64,000 nucleotides of DNA, taken from contig NZ_BMXB01000001.1 of assembly GCF_014651535.1 (NCBI RefSeq), forward strand, positions 888,615-952,614. Direction: 5' to 3'. Below the pieces are notes generated by a model. It was not told the origin of the DNA. It did not search any database and was given only the letters and a program-made list of their open reading frames with translations. This stretch comes from Salinimicrobium marinum (GTDB taxonomy: Bacteria; Bacteroidota; Bacteroidia; Flavobacteriales; Flavobacteriaceae). Shown here one piece after another: positions 1-8,941 of the stretch. The position numbers and the translations under genes were made by a program. Every line of letters starts with the position of its first letter. Position 1 is the stretch's first letter.

Positions 1-785
1 ATTTGACTGGAGGTGGGGACTGCCGCAGAAAATATGGTAGTTCCGTTTTGTTCATCGCGTTGATTGTATAGAACGAATGGTTTTCCGCTAATGGAGATAT
101 TATTATCTTCCATGTATATACTAACCTGGCGTATCATTTCAGCGGCTTTTTCATTCACTTCGTTCATACGTGCGGCCGTGGTACTGTACATATAGTAGCC
201 ACCGCTATGTTGAGTAACACCATCTACATTTATAGAATATTTTTCCATTTGCATAATTACTTCCCTTTCCAGCCCTTCGAGGCCTTCTTCAAGTTTTGGT
301 GCAAATATTTGATAAAGGTCCTGGTCCTGGATTAGAAATGCGAGTTTTTCTTTGAAACTTTGTTTCCCTTTAATTATCCAGGTGACCCTAGTGCCATTTT
401 CGGCAGGTTCAAATTCCCAGTTCACTTCACTGTTGGATTCCCCTAATCTTATTTGTAGATCATTAATTTGATTGATGCTGGTATAGGGAATGACTTCCAC
501 AGTAGTGATCTTACCGTCTCTCATTTCACCACTTTCCCATAACATCTCTGCACCTTCACCCTTTGTGATTTCAGTAAGGCTAATGTTGATTTCCTCGTTT
601 TCTTTCCACGGAGACCAGGTGGCCCAGGTGGAGAAATCATTTACTTCATTGAATAATAGTGGAGTAGGAGCATTAATAATTCTGCTTTCCTCAATCGTGT
701 AGTTACCATCTTTAGTAGCTACATAGATGGAACCTGCTATAATAGCAATTAAAAGGAGAAAAAGCAGATATTTAATGATTTTCAT
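1..785 (-). CDS. SRPBCC domain protein with GyrI-like effector-binding domain (partial)
   Basis: The gene runs leftwards off the window edge, so the C-terminus is missing. It starts at ATG 783-785 with one N-terminal hydrophobic segment (MKIIKYLLFLLLIAIIAG), so it is probably membrane-anchored. About residues 30-150 read like an SRPBCC/polyketide-cyclase-like domain (NAPTPLLFNEVNDFSTWATW, then WEFEPAENGTRVTW). The visible remainder resembles the GyrI-like small-molecule-binding domain (KPFVLYNQ near the edge). This combination is common in Bacteroidota and has no settled function; small hydrophobic ligand binding is a family-level inference. It is divergent from the DPP III gene, with about 160 bp between them. 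Confidence 0.75.
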   Translation of the reverse strand, partial: MKIIKYLLFLLLIAIIAGSIYVATKDGNYTIEESRIINAPTPLLFNEVNDFSTWATWSPWKENEEINISLTEITKGEGAEMLWESGEMRDGKITTVEVIPYTSINQINDLQIRLGESNSEVNWEFEPAENGTRVTWIIKGKQSFKEKLAFLIQDQDLYQIFAPKLEEGLEGLEREVIMQMEKYSINVDGVTQHSGGYYMYSTTAARMNEVNEKAAEMIRQVSIYMEDNNISISGKPFVLYNQRDEQNGTTIFSAAVPTSSQ

Positions 786-948
786 GTGGAGGCGGGTTTT
801 AATTATTGCTAAGATAGTTAATTTGTATAATGTTAAATTAATTACCTTTGATAAAAATTGAAAATTAGCGCAGCATGAGTATTTTAGGGGGGTTACCCAC
901 AAAAACGATTGCAATAACTTTCAGTTTCGAAACATAAATTTATACAGA

Positions 949-2988
949 ATGAAGCCAAAATTTTATTTAATGTTGATGTTAGCATCAACAATGATGTTTT
1001 CCTGTGCTGACAATATTGTGGATAAAGGCGCTTCGGAAGAAGTTGCTGTTCAGAATGAAGATTTCAGCAATCAGGTAGATGAATTTGCAGATATAAAAAT
1101 TCTGCGTTATCAAATTCCGGGATGGGAAAATCTCAGCCTGAAAGAGCAGCAGCTTGTTTATTATCTTACGCAGGCCGGTTTAAGCGGAAGAGATATTATG
1201 TGGGATCAAAATTATCGCCACAATTTAAAGATTCGTGGTGCTTTGGAAAGTATTTATACTCTTTATGAAGGTGACAGGGAGGCTGAAGAATGGAAAGCTT
1301 TTGAAACTTATCTAAAGAGAGTGTGGTTCTCTAACGGTATACATCATCATTATTCCAATGATAAACTTAAACCCGGTTTTAGTAAAGAATATTTTGATCA
1401 ACTACTGTCGGAAACAGAAACTGAACTTACCGGAGAAGCTTATGAAGTTGTCTTCAACGATAAGGATATGAAGAAGGTGAACCTGGATGAATCGAAAGGA
1501 TTGGTAGAAGGTTCTGCAGTTAATTTCTACGGTGAAAATATTTCCGAAGTAGAAGTGGCAGCTTTTTACAGTAGAAAACAATCCCCCGATCCAGATAAGC
1601 CTATTGCCTTTGGTCTTAATTCCAAATTGGTCAAAGAAAATGGCCAGTTGGTGGAGAAGGTTTGGAAAAGCGGTGGCATGTATGGGGAAGCCATAGATGA
1701 AATTATTGTTTGGCTGGAAAAAGCCAGGGGAGTAGCAGAAAATGCGCAGCAAGAAAAAGCTTTAGGCCTTTTAATAGATTATTACAGAACAGGAGACTTG
1801 CAAACCTGGGACGAATACAATATTGCGTGGGTAAATGCCACCGAAGGAAACATTGATTACATCAACAGTTTTATTGAAGTATATAATGATCCTTTAGGTT
1901 ACAGGGGGTCTTATGAAAATATCGTGCAGATTAAAGATTTCGATATGTCGGCTAAAATGCAGGTTTTGGAAGAAAACGTGCAGTGGTTTGAAGACAATGC
2001 ACCGCTTATGGAGGAGCATAAAAAAGATGAGGTTGTTGGGGTGACTTATAAAACCGTCATTGTAGCTGGAGAAGCGGGAGATGCCTCTCCAAGTACTCCT
2101 ATTGGGGTAAACCTTCCTAATTCCAATTGGATAAGAAAAGCGCATGGAAGTAAATCTGTTTCTCTTGGGAATATAATCAATGCATATAATAATGCCGGAA
2201 GTACAGGAAGACTTCAGGAATTTGCTCATGATGAGGAAGAAGTGGCTCTTGAGGAGGAATATGGTACACTTGCAGATAAATTGCATACAGCACTGCATGA
2301 AGTTGTAGGACATGCATCTGGACAACTTAATCCCGGAGTTGGAGAGACCAAAGAAACCCTTAAAAGTTATGCTTCAACCCTGGAAGAAGGCAGGGCAGAC
2401 CTTGTGGGATTGTATTATTTGATGGATCCTAAACTGGAAGAACTTGGATTGGTAGAAGATGCTGAAAAAGTAGGAAAGGCGGCTTATGACGGATATATCC
2501 GAAATGGTTTGATGACGCAGCTCATAAGGCTTGAACCTGGAGCAGATGTGGAAGAAGCACATATGCGTAACCGCCAGTGGGTAAGTGCATGGGTTTTTGA
2601 AAAAGGAAAAGATGAAGGGGTGATTAAAAAAGTTACCCGTGATGGCAAAACCTATTACGACATTAAGGATTATGAGAAATTGAGAGAATTATTCGGAGAC
2701 TTACTTAGAGAAACTCAAAGAATAAAGTCTGAAGGTGATTTTGAGGCAGCAAAGGACCTTGTAGAAAACTACGGAGTGAAGGTAGATCAAACCCTTCATC
2801 AGCAAGTGCTGGAGCGAAATAAACAGTTTACTTCGCCACCTTATAGCGGATTTGTGAATCCGGTTTTGGTAGCTGAGACTGATGAAAACGGAGAGATATC
2901 TTCAATAAAAGTAGAACAACCTGCTACTTTTGAAGAGCAAATGCTTAAGTATTCTGAAGAGTACAGCTTCCTTCCGGAAGAAAATTAG
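949..2988 (+). CDS. Dipeptidyl-peptidase III family lipoprotein (peptidase M49)
   Basis: A 679-residue zinc metallopeptidase of family M49, which releases dipeptides from peptide N-termini. The zinc motif is HEVVGH at about residues 450-455, the six-residue HExxGH form typical of M49, followed about 25 residues later by EEGRAD, which carries the third zinc ligand. The N-terminus is a lipoprotein signal with lipobox FSCAD, so the mature protein should be anchored in the cell envelope; classical DPP III is cytosolic. A TACCTTTG element at 843-850 is a possible promoter. The gene stands alone and ends at a strong terminator. Confidence 0.9.
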   Translation: MKPKFYLMLMLASTMMFSCADNIVDKGASEEVAVQNEDFSNQVDEFADIKILRYQIPGWENLSLKEQQLVYYLTQAGLSGRDIMWDQNYRHNLKIRGALESIYTLYEGDREAEEWKAFETYLKRVWFSNGIHHHYSNDKLKPGFSKEYFDQLLSETETELTGEAYEVVFNDKDMKKVNLDESKGLVEGSAVNFYGENISEVEVAAFYSRKQSPDPDKPIAFGLNSKLVKENGQLVEKVWKSGGMYGEAIDEIIVWLEKARGVAENAQQEKALGLLIDYYRTGDLQTWDEYNIAWVNATEGNIDYINSFIEVYNDPLGYRGSYENIVQIKDFDMSAKMQVLEENVQWFEDNAPLMEEHKKDEVVGVTYKTVIVAGEAGDASPSTPIGVNLPNSNWIRKAHGSKSVSLGNIINAYNNAGSTGRLQEFAHDEEEVALEEEYGTLADKLHTALHEVVGHASGQLNPGVGETKETLKSYASTLEEGRADLVGLYYLMDPKLEELGLVEDAEKVGKAAYDGYIRNGLMTQLIRLEPGADVEEAHMRNRQWVSAWVFEKGKDEGVIKKVTRDGKTYYDIKDYEKLRELFGDLLRETQRIKSEGDFEAAKDLVENYGVKVDQTLHQQVLERNKQFTSPPYSGFVNPVLVAETDENGEISSIKVEQPATFEEQMLKYSEEYSFLPEEN

Positions 2989-3003
2989 AAACAAAAATTG
3001 AGT

Positions 3004-3039
3004 AAAAACCGCCATTTCTGTAGAAGTGGCGGTTTTTTT
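3004..3039 (+). terminator. Rho-independent terminator after the M49 peptidase gene
   Basis: Stem ACCGCCA / TGGCGGT with a T7 run directly after, 16 bp beyond the stop codon. Confidence 0.85.
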
Positions 3040-3053
3040 ATTTCTGAAAGGTT

Positions 3054-3242
3054 TTACGGATTCAGGTACATTTTTATTACAAACAATAGACCTATGAACA
3101 TGATGAAACCAAGCAATATATAAAGAGTTCCCCTGTAATATTTCCGATGTAGTTTTAGATCTTTCCGGTAGGTGTAAATCATTACCAGGATAAAGACGAT
3201 GAGAAAAATTCCGGCGAATATAAGCTGTCCTGTACTGAACAT
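3054..3242 (-). CDS. Small two-helix membrane protein
   Basis: A 62-residue hypothetical protein with two predicted membrane helices (about residues 5-23 and 40-58) separated by a basic loop (YRKDLKLHRKYYRG). I do not recognise the family, though short two-helix proteins of this kind are common in flavobacterial genomes. It starts at ATG 3240-3242, divergent from the pyrophosphohydrolase gene 45 bp away, so the two probably share an intergenic promoter region. Confidence 0.6.
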   Translation of the reverse strand: MFSTGQLIFAGIFLIVFILVMIYTYRKDLKLHRKYYRGTLYILLGFIMFIGLLFVIKMYLNP

Positions 3243-3287
3243 TTATTTATTTTTATGCGAATTTAACGCATCTAAACAAAATTACCA

Positions 3288-3671
3288 ATGAAAAAGAGAA
3301 TAGTAGCTGTACAGGAGTTTCATAGTGCCTTTGGGCTGGGAATAAAAAATGATCCCACGGCGAGTCTGGGAGCAGCCAAAAATAGGTTGCGTTACGAATT
3401 AATGAAAGAGGAGAACGAAGAATACCTTGAAGCGGCAAATAATGATAATCTCGTGGAAGTGGCAGATGCGCTGGGTGATATGCTCTACATTTTATGCGGT
3501 ACGATCATAGAACATGGAATGCAACAAAAAATAGAAGAAGTGTTTGATGAAATTCAGCTAAGCAACATGAGTAAACTGGGTGCCGACGGAAATCCTGTTT
3601 ACCGGGAAGACGGTAAGGTGCTGAAAGGACCTGGTTATTTTAAACCTGACCTCGGAAAAATCCTGAAGTAA
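3288..3671 (+). CDS. MazG-like nucleotide pyrophosphohydrolase
   Basis: A 127-residue all-alpha NTP-PPase. It has the paired acidic motifs of the MazG/HisE superfamily: KEENEEYLEA (EExxE) at about residues 41-50 and EVADALGDMLY (ExxD) at about 56-66. These bind Mg2+ and the triphosphate of (d)NTPs. The C-terminal segment about NPVYREDGKVLKGPGY matches the variant common in Bacteroidota. The likely role is removal of non-canonical nucleotides; the substrate cannot be read from sequence. It is followed 70 bp later by a small lipoprotein gene on the same strand. Confidence 0.75.
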   Translation: MKKRIVAVQEFHSAFGLGIKNDPTASLGAAKNRLRYELMKEENEEYLEAANNDNLVEVADALGDMLYILCGTIIEHGMQQKIEEVFDEIQLSNMSKLGADGNPVYREDGKVLKGPGYFKPDLGKILK

Positions 3672-3741
3672 GAGAGGCACTGATTTCCGGTCTTTTCCAG
3701 TATTTTAAATTGAAATTTTATTTTCTTTTTTTATAAGAAAA

Positions 3742-3939
3742 ATGAAATTATTACCGGTTTTTTTATCTGTACTTCTGTTGTTCTCCTGCAAAAATGAGCA
3801 GCGAGTTACTGGAGAAGAAAAAAGTATGTCTACTTGTATGCCTATGGGAGGTGAAGATATGATTAAGTACTACGGAAATCTGGAGGCAAATAGTGAAGAG
3901 AATCTATCGAAAATCCTCTCTACACTTAAGTTAGAATAA
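3742..3939 (+). CDS. Small hypothetical lipoprotein
   Basis: A 65-residue protein with a typical lipoprotein signal (MKLLPVFLSVLLLFSC, cysteine at residue 16). The mature part is only about 50 residues and contains a second Cys-Met cluster (STCMPMGG). The family is not recognised. It lies downstream of the MazG-like gene and convergent with ilvE. Confidence 0.55.
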   Translation: MKLLPVFLSVLLLFSCKNEQRVTGEEKSMSTCMPMGGEDMIKYYGNLEANSEENLSKILSTLKLE

Positions 3940-4062
3940 CAACAATCTCCTCTGTGGGAATAAGAAAAGGCTCTCTTAAGTCTTGCTTTACGTCCACCTG
4001 AATAAAATCAGAAGGATACTTCAAGTTCTTTAGACAGCCTTTCTTGATGTTGAACCAGGATA

Positions 4063-5136
4063 CTATTTTTTCACCTTGTATCTCCAGCCAAATTTATCTT
4101 CAGCTATATTATACTGGATTTCCATCAGCTTTGTTTTGAAATACTGAGCGTAAGAATCTTCCTGATCTTCTAATTCAAATTTTTCCCCGTCATGCCCAAA
4201 TCCTTTTACAGGATTTATGGTGGCAGCAGTTCCGGTTCCAAATATCTCTTTTAAATCTCCTTTTTTAGCAGCATCTACTATTTCCTTTACAGAAACCCGT
4301 CTCACTTCTACAGTAATATCATTTTCTTCTGCAAGGGTAATGACACTTTTACGGGTTACCCCATCCAGAATTCGGTCATTGGTAGGTGCGGTCAATAATT
4401 TGTCTCCTACTCTAAAGAAGATGTTCATTGTCCCTGCTTCTTCCAGGTATTCATGCGTGTTGGCATCTGTCCAGATAATTTGCTGGAAGCCTTCCTCTTT
4501 TGCAAGATTGGTGGGGTAAAATTGTGCGCCGTAATTACCTGCAGCTTTAGCAAAACCTACTCCGCCGTTCGCGGCACGACTAAATTTTTCAGCAAAGACA
4601 ACTCTTACTTCCCCGCTGTAATAAGATTTGGCAGGAGAGCAAATAATTAAAAATTTGTATTCTTTCGCAGGCGAGGCAGATACCCCTGCTTCGGTTGCGA
4701 TAACAAAAGGACGTATGTACAATGAATTTCCGAAGCCTTGTTTGATCCATTCCCGATCCAGGTTTAACAGAGCTTCCAGGCCTTCAAAAAAAACTTCCGT
4801 AGGAAATTCGGGAATTGCCAGTCTTTTGGAGGATTTATTCAAACGTTCAAAATTCTCCTGTGGTCGAAATAACCATACTTCTCCATTATCATCCTTAAAC
4901 GCCTTCATACCTTCAAACACAGCCTGTCCATAATGAAATACCCGTGCAGAGGGTTCCAGTTGTAGCGGTCCGTAAGGCATTACCTTAGGATTCCGCCATT
5001 CTCCGTTTTTGTAGTCACACACCATCATGTGGTCTGTAAAGATGTTTCCGAAAACCAGATTGTCAAAATCAACGGAATCGATTTTGGAAGTGGATGCTTT
5101 TTCTATCTCTAGTTGGAGAGTTGAGCCGTTTTTCAT
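4063..5136 (-). CDS. ilvE: Branched-chain amino acid aminotransferase
   Basis: A 357-residue fold-type IV PLP enzyme of the BCAT-II subgroup. It transfers the amino group between glutamate and the 2-oxo acids of leucine, isoleucine and valine in the cytosol. The PLP lysine is K197 in GFAKAAGNY. ARVFHYGQAVFEGMKAF (about 64-80) is the N-terminal domain signature, and EEAGTMNIFF and GTGTAATINPV are conserved active-site segments. Length and motifs are normal for the family. The gene is monocistronic and leftward, divergent from the DUF4920 lipoprotein, with a TAAATTTG element (reverse strand, 5157-5164) 20 bp before the start. Confidence 0.95.
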   Translation of the reverse strand: MKNGSTLQLEIEKASTSKIDSVDFDNLVFGNIFTDHMMVCDYKNGEWRNPKVMPYGPLQLEPSARVFHYGQAVFEGMKAFKDDNGEVWLFRPQENFERLNKSSKRLAIPEFPTEVFFEGLEALLNLDREWIKQGFGNSLYIRPFVIATEAGVSASPAKEYKFLIICSPAKSYYSGEVRVVFAEKFSRAANGGVGFAKAAGNYGAQFYPTNLAKEEGFQQIIWTDANTHEYLEEAGTMNIFFRVGDKLLTAPTNDRILDGVTRKSVITLAEENDITVEVRRVSVKEIVDAAKKGDLKEIFGTGTAATINPVKGFGHDGEKFELEDQEDSYAQYFKTKLMEIQYNIAEDKFGWRYKVKK

Positions 5137-5146
5137 GTCGTATCGA

Positions 5147-5164
5147 TATATTTGTACAAATTTA
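5147..5164. promoter_or_regulatory. Overlapping divergent promoters of ilvE and the DUF4920 gene
   Basis: The 18-bp block TATATTTGTACAAATTTA carries a Bacteroidota -7 element on each strand: TATATTTG rightwards (5147-5154) and TAAATTTG leftwards (5157-5164), only 2 bp apart. Initiation in one direction should compete with the other. Confidence 0.55.
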
Positions 5165-5241
5165 CTGAAATTAAAACATACTTAAAATGTACTGCTTTGC
5201 AAAAAATGTTTTATTTTCTGTTGATCAAATTAAGAAAAAAA

Positions 5242-5757
5242 ATGAAAAAAATATTGATTTTTGTCTTTGTTGCCATGGCTTTTTCTTCCTGCAAAAATAG
5301 AACAGAGAATCAGGAAAAATCGGTAGTACAAACTACTGAGGATTTTCCGGTTTCCTACATATCTGCCGGGGAGGAATTCTCACCCGGTGATATTTTGTCA
5401 TCTGCAGAGATGCAGCAAAAATTTCAGGAGCTTAAAGCTGGAGATACTGTGGAGGTAAAATTTAAATCTCAGGTGAATACTGTATGTAAAAGTAAAGGTT
5501 GCTGGATGAAACTGGATTTACCTAACGAGGAAGAGGTGATGGTGAAATTTAAGGATTATGGCTTTTTTGTGCCGAAGGATATTGAAGAAAAAGAGGTAGT
5601 AGTGAACGGAAAAGCGTATGTAACCGAAATGTCTGTAGAAGATCAACAACATTTTGCGGAAGACGGTGGTAAATCTCCGGAGGAAATTGCGGCTATTACA
5701 GAACCAAAAAAAACTTTGTCTTTCCTTGCGGAAGGGGTGGTCATAGAAGATAATTAG
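5242..5757 (+). CDS. DUF4920 lipoprotein
   Basis: A lipoprotein of about 171 residues. The reading frame is open from 5152, but the start at 5242 puts a proper signal (MKKILIFVFVAMAFSSC) at the N-terminus, so I chose it. The core (VNTVCKSKGCWMKLDL, then VMVKFKDYGFFVPKD) matches DUF4920, a small beta-rich domain with a conserved Cys pair, frequent in Bacteroidota and of unknown function. The next gene, mnmD, starts 1 bp after the stop, so the two are probably cotranscribed. Confidence 0.8.
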   Translation: MKKILIFVFVAMAFSSCKNRTENQEKSVVQTTEDFPVSYISAGEEFSPGDILSSAEMQQKFQELKAGDTVEVKFKSQVNTVCKSKGCWMKLDLPNEEEVMVKFKDYGFFVPKDIEEKEVVVNGKAYVTEMSVEDQQHFAEDGGKSPEEIAAITEPKKTLSFLAEGVVIEDN

Positions 5758-5758
5758 A

Positions 5759-6436
5759 ATGAAAAGAGAAATAATAACGACTGCAGATGGTTCTTCCACT
5801 ATTTTCCTGCCAGATTGGGATGAACATTATCATTCCAAACATGGCGCTGTTCAGGAAGCTTACCATGTGTTTATCAAAACTGGGCTGGAGCATTTTAAAC
5901 AAATTCCTGGCTCACCTGAAAGTATTTCTATACTTGAAATTGGATTTGGTACGGGTTTAAATGCCTTGATCACTCTTTTTGAAGGTAGAAAAAACACTTC
6001 AGAAATTAATTATACGGGAGTAGAGGCGTATCCTGTTTCTTCAGAAGAAACAAAGCAATTGAATTATTCATTCCTGTTTTCAGAAGATGATTCCGAAGTA
6101 CTGTTTCAGAAGTTACATGAGGCTCCATGGGAAGAAAAAACTAATATTTCAGATCTTTTTTATCTCCACAAAAAGAAGCTGTTCTTTACAGATATCACTG
6201 ATGTGGAACTGTATGATCTTATATATTTTGATGCTTTTGGGCCAAGAGTGCAACCTGATTTATGGACAGAGGAAATTTTCAGTAAAATGTTCACTGCTCT
6301 TAAACCGGGAGGGGTGCTGGTAACTTATTCGGCAAAGGGAAGTGTAAGAAGAGCTATGGAATCAGTGGGATTTAAAGTGGAAAGGCTGCCCGGGCCTCCG
6401 GGAAAACGGGAGATGCTGCGGGCCTCTAAAAAATGA
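5759..6436 (+). CDS. mnmD: tRNA 5-methylaminomethyl-2-thiouridine methyltransferase
   Basis: A 225-residue SAM-dependent methyltransferase of the MnmD type (the stand-alone equivalent of the N-terminal domain of MnmC), which methylates the wobble uridine of certain tRNAs. The SAM motif is ILEIGFGTGLNA at about residues 60-71. IYFDAFGPRVQPDLWT is the characteristic active-site segment and VTYSAKGSVRRAM is the C-terminal signature. The start codon follows the upstream stop by 1 bp. Confidence 0.9.
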   Translation: MKREIITTADGSSTIFLPDWDEHYHSKHGAVQEAYHVFIKTGLEHFKQIPGSPESISILEIGFGTGLNALITLFEGRKNTSEINYTGVEAYPVSSEETKQLNYSFLFSEDDSEVLFQKLHEAPWEEKTNISDLFYLHKKKLFFTDITDVELYDLIYFDAFGPRVQPDLWTEEIFSKMFTALKPGGVLVTYSAKGSVRRAMESVGFKVERLPGPPGKREMLRASKK

Positions 6437-6521
6437 TTTATTGTAATTTATCTTCAATCTTGTTAAACCTTTTATAAAGAAGCAATATAGCTGTATAAAT
6501 GTGCTTATATTTTAAATAAAA

Positions 6522-7424
6522 ATGCGGATTTTAATTACTGGGGCGACAGGTTTAATAGGTTCAGAAATTGTTAAGCTGTGCAAGGAAAAGGAGATTGGTG
6601 TAAATTATTTGACAACCAGTAAAAGTAAAATTGAAAAACAATCGGGCTATAAAGGCTTTCACTGGAATCCATCTAAGGGAGAAATAGATCCTGCCTGTCT
6701 CGAAGAGGTGGGTGCTGTGATTAATCTTGCCGGTGCAAATATCTTCAGGCGCTGGACCGATAATGCGAAAGAAAAGATCCTGAAAAGCAGGATAGATTCC
6801 CTGGATTTGCTGTACCGTACCCTTGAAAACAATGAACATGAGGTGGGGCATTTGGTATCTGCCAGTGCCATTGGTGTTTATCCTCATTCCTATGACAAAA
6901 TGTATTCTGAAGATGAAAAGGATCTGGATGATCATTTTCTGGGTACGGTTGTTCAAAAATGGGAAGCAGCAGCAGATAGGTTCAGGAGTCTGGATCTTCG
7001 GGTGGCAAAAATCAGGGTTGGCCTAGTCCTGGGAAAGGACGGGGGAGCCTTACCAAAGCTTAATCAGGTAGTGAAGATGAACGTTGGAGCTGTTTTAGGT
7101 AAGGGAAAACAATGGCAGTCCTGGATTCACGTGCGGGATCTGGCCAGAATTTTTCTGCATGTGGTTGAGAACGGATTCCAGGGGGTGTATAATGCTGTTG
7201 CGCCAAATCCCGTGACGCACCAGGAGTTAATGAATGAACTGGCAAAACAGCAGGATAAGAAAATATGGTTGCCTAAAGTTCCCTCCTTTGTTTTAAAAGG
7301 AATTATGGGTGAAATGGCAAGTACCGTATTGGCGAGTCAGCTGGTGGCGAGTAAAAAAATTGAAGATACAGGATACGCTTTTCAATATGTGAATATTCAT
7401 AAAGCGCTTGAAAATTTGAAATAA
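6522..7424 (+). CDS. TIGR01777-family NAD-dependent epimerase-like oxidoreductase
   Basis: A 300-residue extended short-chain dehydrogenase of the TIGR01777 (YfcH/SulA-like) family. The Rossmann nucleotide motif is GATGLIGSEI at residues 7-16. NLAGANIF and SASAIGVYP mark the family's substrate region, and QSWIHVRDLARI is the conserved C-terminal segment. The physiological substrate of this family is not established. The gene stands alone and ends at a bidirectional terminator shared with the convergent YceI gene. Confidence 0.85.
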   Translation: MRILITGATGLIGSEIVKLCKEKEIGVNYLTTSKSKIEKQSGYKGFHWNPSKGEIDPACLEEVGAVINLAGANIFRRWTDNAKEKILKSRIDSLDLLYRTLENNEHEVGHLVSASAIGVYPHSYDKMYSEDEKDLDDHFLGTVVQKWEAAADRFRSLDLRVAKIRVGLVLGKDGGALPKLNQVVKMNVGAVLGKGKQWQSWIHVRDLARIFLHVVENGFQGVYNAVAPNPVTHQELMNELAKQQDKKIWLPKVPSFVLKGIMGEMASTVLASQLVASKKIEDTGYAFQYVNIHKALENLK

Positions 7425-7454
7425 AAAAAGCCGGATCGCAAGATCCGGCTTTTT
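7425..7454. terminator. Bidirectional terminator between the TIGR01777 and YceI genes
   Basis: Perfect stem GCCGGATC / GATCCGGC with loop GCAA, flanked by an A run on the left and a T run on the right, so it can act in both directions. Confidence 0.9.
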
Positions 7455-7472
7455 AGCTGAGGGGTTAACTAA

Positions 7473-8153
7473 TTATTGTTGTGCTGTAGCACGAACATTA
7501 ATTGTCAATTCCATTTCATCACTAATGAAGTTGTCTCCAAGATTGTCAAAAACAGATTTAGAGCCGTAGTTTACTTTCCAGTCTGTTCTGTCAATTACAA
7601 AAGTTTCACTTTCCACAGTAAGTACATTCTCATCAATAGAAGTGCTTACAGGGAATTCAATGTTTTTAGTTTCATCTTTAATAGTTAGATTACCCTGTAA
7701 CATTTTTTGACCATCTTTTTCAGTAACTCCGGTGATCTCAAAAGTTGCTGTAGGATATTCATTTACATTAAAAAAGTCTGTTTCCTTACCTTCAACAGTA
7801 CCTTTTAAATGATTTTCAAGACTTTTTCTGTCATCATCATCCATACCTTCATCTGTAACAGCGATTGAATTCATATCAATAGTAACATTTCCACTTTCAA
7901 TCTGCTCTTCGGTGGCAGTAAATGAACCCGATTGGATATCAATTGTCCCGATGTGTTCTCCGGTTGGTTTGGTTCCTCTCCATTCAATAGTAGACTCTGT
8001 AGTATCTATCTCATACTGTCTGGCCTGATCACTGGCTGCAGCAGCTTCCTGAGCTTCTCCAGGTTGAACCTGGTTTTGTTTATCGTTTTTACAAGCTACA
8101 GACCCTGCAGAAATAGCAGCGATCATAAAGATGTTAAAAATTCTTTTTTTCAT
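7473..8153 (-). CDS. YceI-family lipoprotein
   Basis: A 226-residue lipoprotein (lipobox SVACK) with a YceI lipocalin-like beta-barrel from about residue 45: STIEWRGTKP, HIGTIDIQSGSF, NEYPTATFEITGV and the closing strand EMELTINV. YceI proteins bind isoprenoids or other long hydrophobic molecules in the periplasm. The extended acidic segment with DEGMDDDDRK lies between strands. A reverse-strand TAATTTTG element (8180-8187) 27 bp upstream is the likely promoter. Confidence 0.9.
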   Translation of the reverse strand: MKKRIFNIFMIAAISAGSVACKNDKQNQVQPGEAQEAAAASDQARQYEIDTTESTIEWRGTKPTGEHIGTIDIQSGSFTATEEQIESGNVTIDMNSIAVTDEGMDDDDRKSLENHLKGTVEGKETDFFNVNEYPTATFEITGVTEKDGQKMLQGNLTIKDETKNIEFPVSTSIDENVLTVESETFVIDRTDWKVNYGSKSVFDNLGDNFISDEMELTINVRATAQQ

Positions 8154-8179
8154 GTTTGATTATAGTTTGATTTAATCGT

Positions 8180-8187
8180 CAAAATTA
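8180..8187 (-). promoter_or_regulatory. Predicted -7 element for the YceI gene
   Basis: On the reverse strand this reads TAATTTTG, matching TAnnTTTG, 27 bp before the YceI start codon. Confidence 0.45.
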
Positions 8188-8308
8188 CTGCTTTGAGTAA
8201 CATCAAATCATAATAAAATATTAAAATTTTGTTGTGACATTTTGACATCAAAAGATTATTGGCAACAATTTTGTCTGATGTTGGTTGGTAATAAAATTAA
8301 TAAGAAGA

Positions 8309-8896
8309 ATGAGCAATAAAGACACTAATAATCCTGAAGAGGAAAGTTTAAAAGATAAAGTAGAGGATATCCTTGATGAGGCTATTGAGGAGGCAGATAA
8401 CAAAGATTCTGAAGAAAAATCATCTGATAGTGAAGAAGATGGAGTTTCAGAAAAGGACCAGTTAAAAGCCGCTCTTGAAAAAGAAAAAGACAAGTTCCTG
8501 AGATTATTTGCTGAATTTGAGAATTATAAAAGGCGTACCAGTAAGGAAAGGGTTGAGATGTTCAAAACTGCCAATCAGGATGTGGTGAGTGCCATGTTAC
8601 CTGTTTTAGATGATTTTGACCGAGCTCTTAATGAAATTCGAAAAGCAAAGGATAAGGAGTTATTAAAAGGAGTAGAACTCATTTATAATAAGTTCAAAGA
8701 AACACTTCGTGCCAAAGGCCTGGAACAAATGGAAGTAAAAGAAGGAGATAGTTTTGATGCCGATATTCATGAGGCTATTACCCAAATTCCTGCACCTTCA
8801 GATAAATTAAAAGGTAAGATCGTTGATGTGGTAGAAAAAGGTTATAAACTGGGAGACCGGATCATCCGTTTTCCAAAGGTGGTTACCGGAAAATAA
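8309..8896 (+). CDS. grpE: Nucleotide exchange factor GrpE
   Basis: A 195-residue co-chaperone that drives ADP release from DnaK. The N-terminal 60 residues are acidic and disordered, followed by a long coiled coil and a C-terminal beta-domain. FLRLFAEFENYKRRT, LPVLDDFDRAL and the C-terminal GYKLGDRIIRFPKVVTG are GrpE signatures. I chose ATG 8309; an alternative start 24 bp upstream gives an unlikely basic extension. A TTTTG box near 8241 and CAATTTTG at 8266-8273, 21 bp apart, look like a promoter. dnaJ follows after 45 bp. Confidence 0.93.
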   Translation: MSNKDTNNPEEESLKDKVEDILDEAIEEADNKDSEEKSSDSEEDGVSEKDQLKAALEKEKDKFLRLFAEFENYKRRTSKERVEMFKTANQDVVSAMLPVLDDFDRALNEIRKAKDKELLKGVELIYNKFKETLRAKGLEQMEVKEGDSFDADIHEAITQIPAPSDKLKGKIVDVVEKGYKLGDRIIRFPKVVTGK

Positions 8897-8941
8897 ACCA
8901 TTTTAAACTTTTATACCAGCAAAAATCAAGAACAGGAAATA

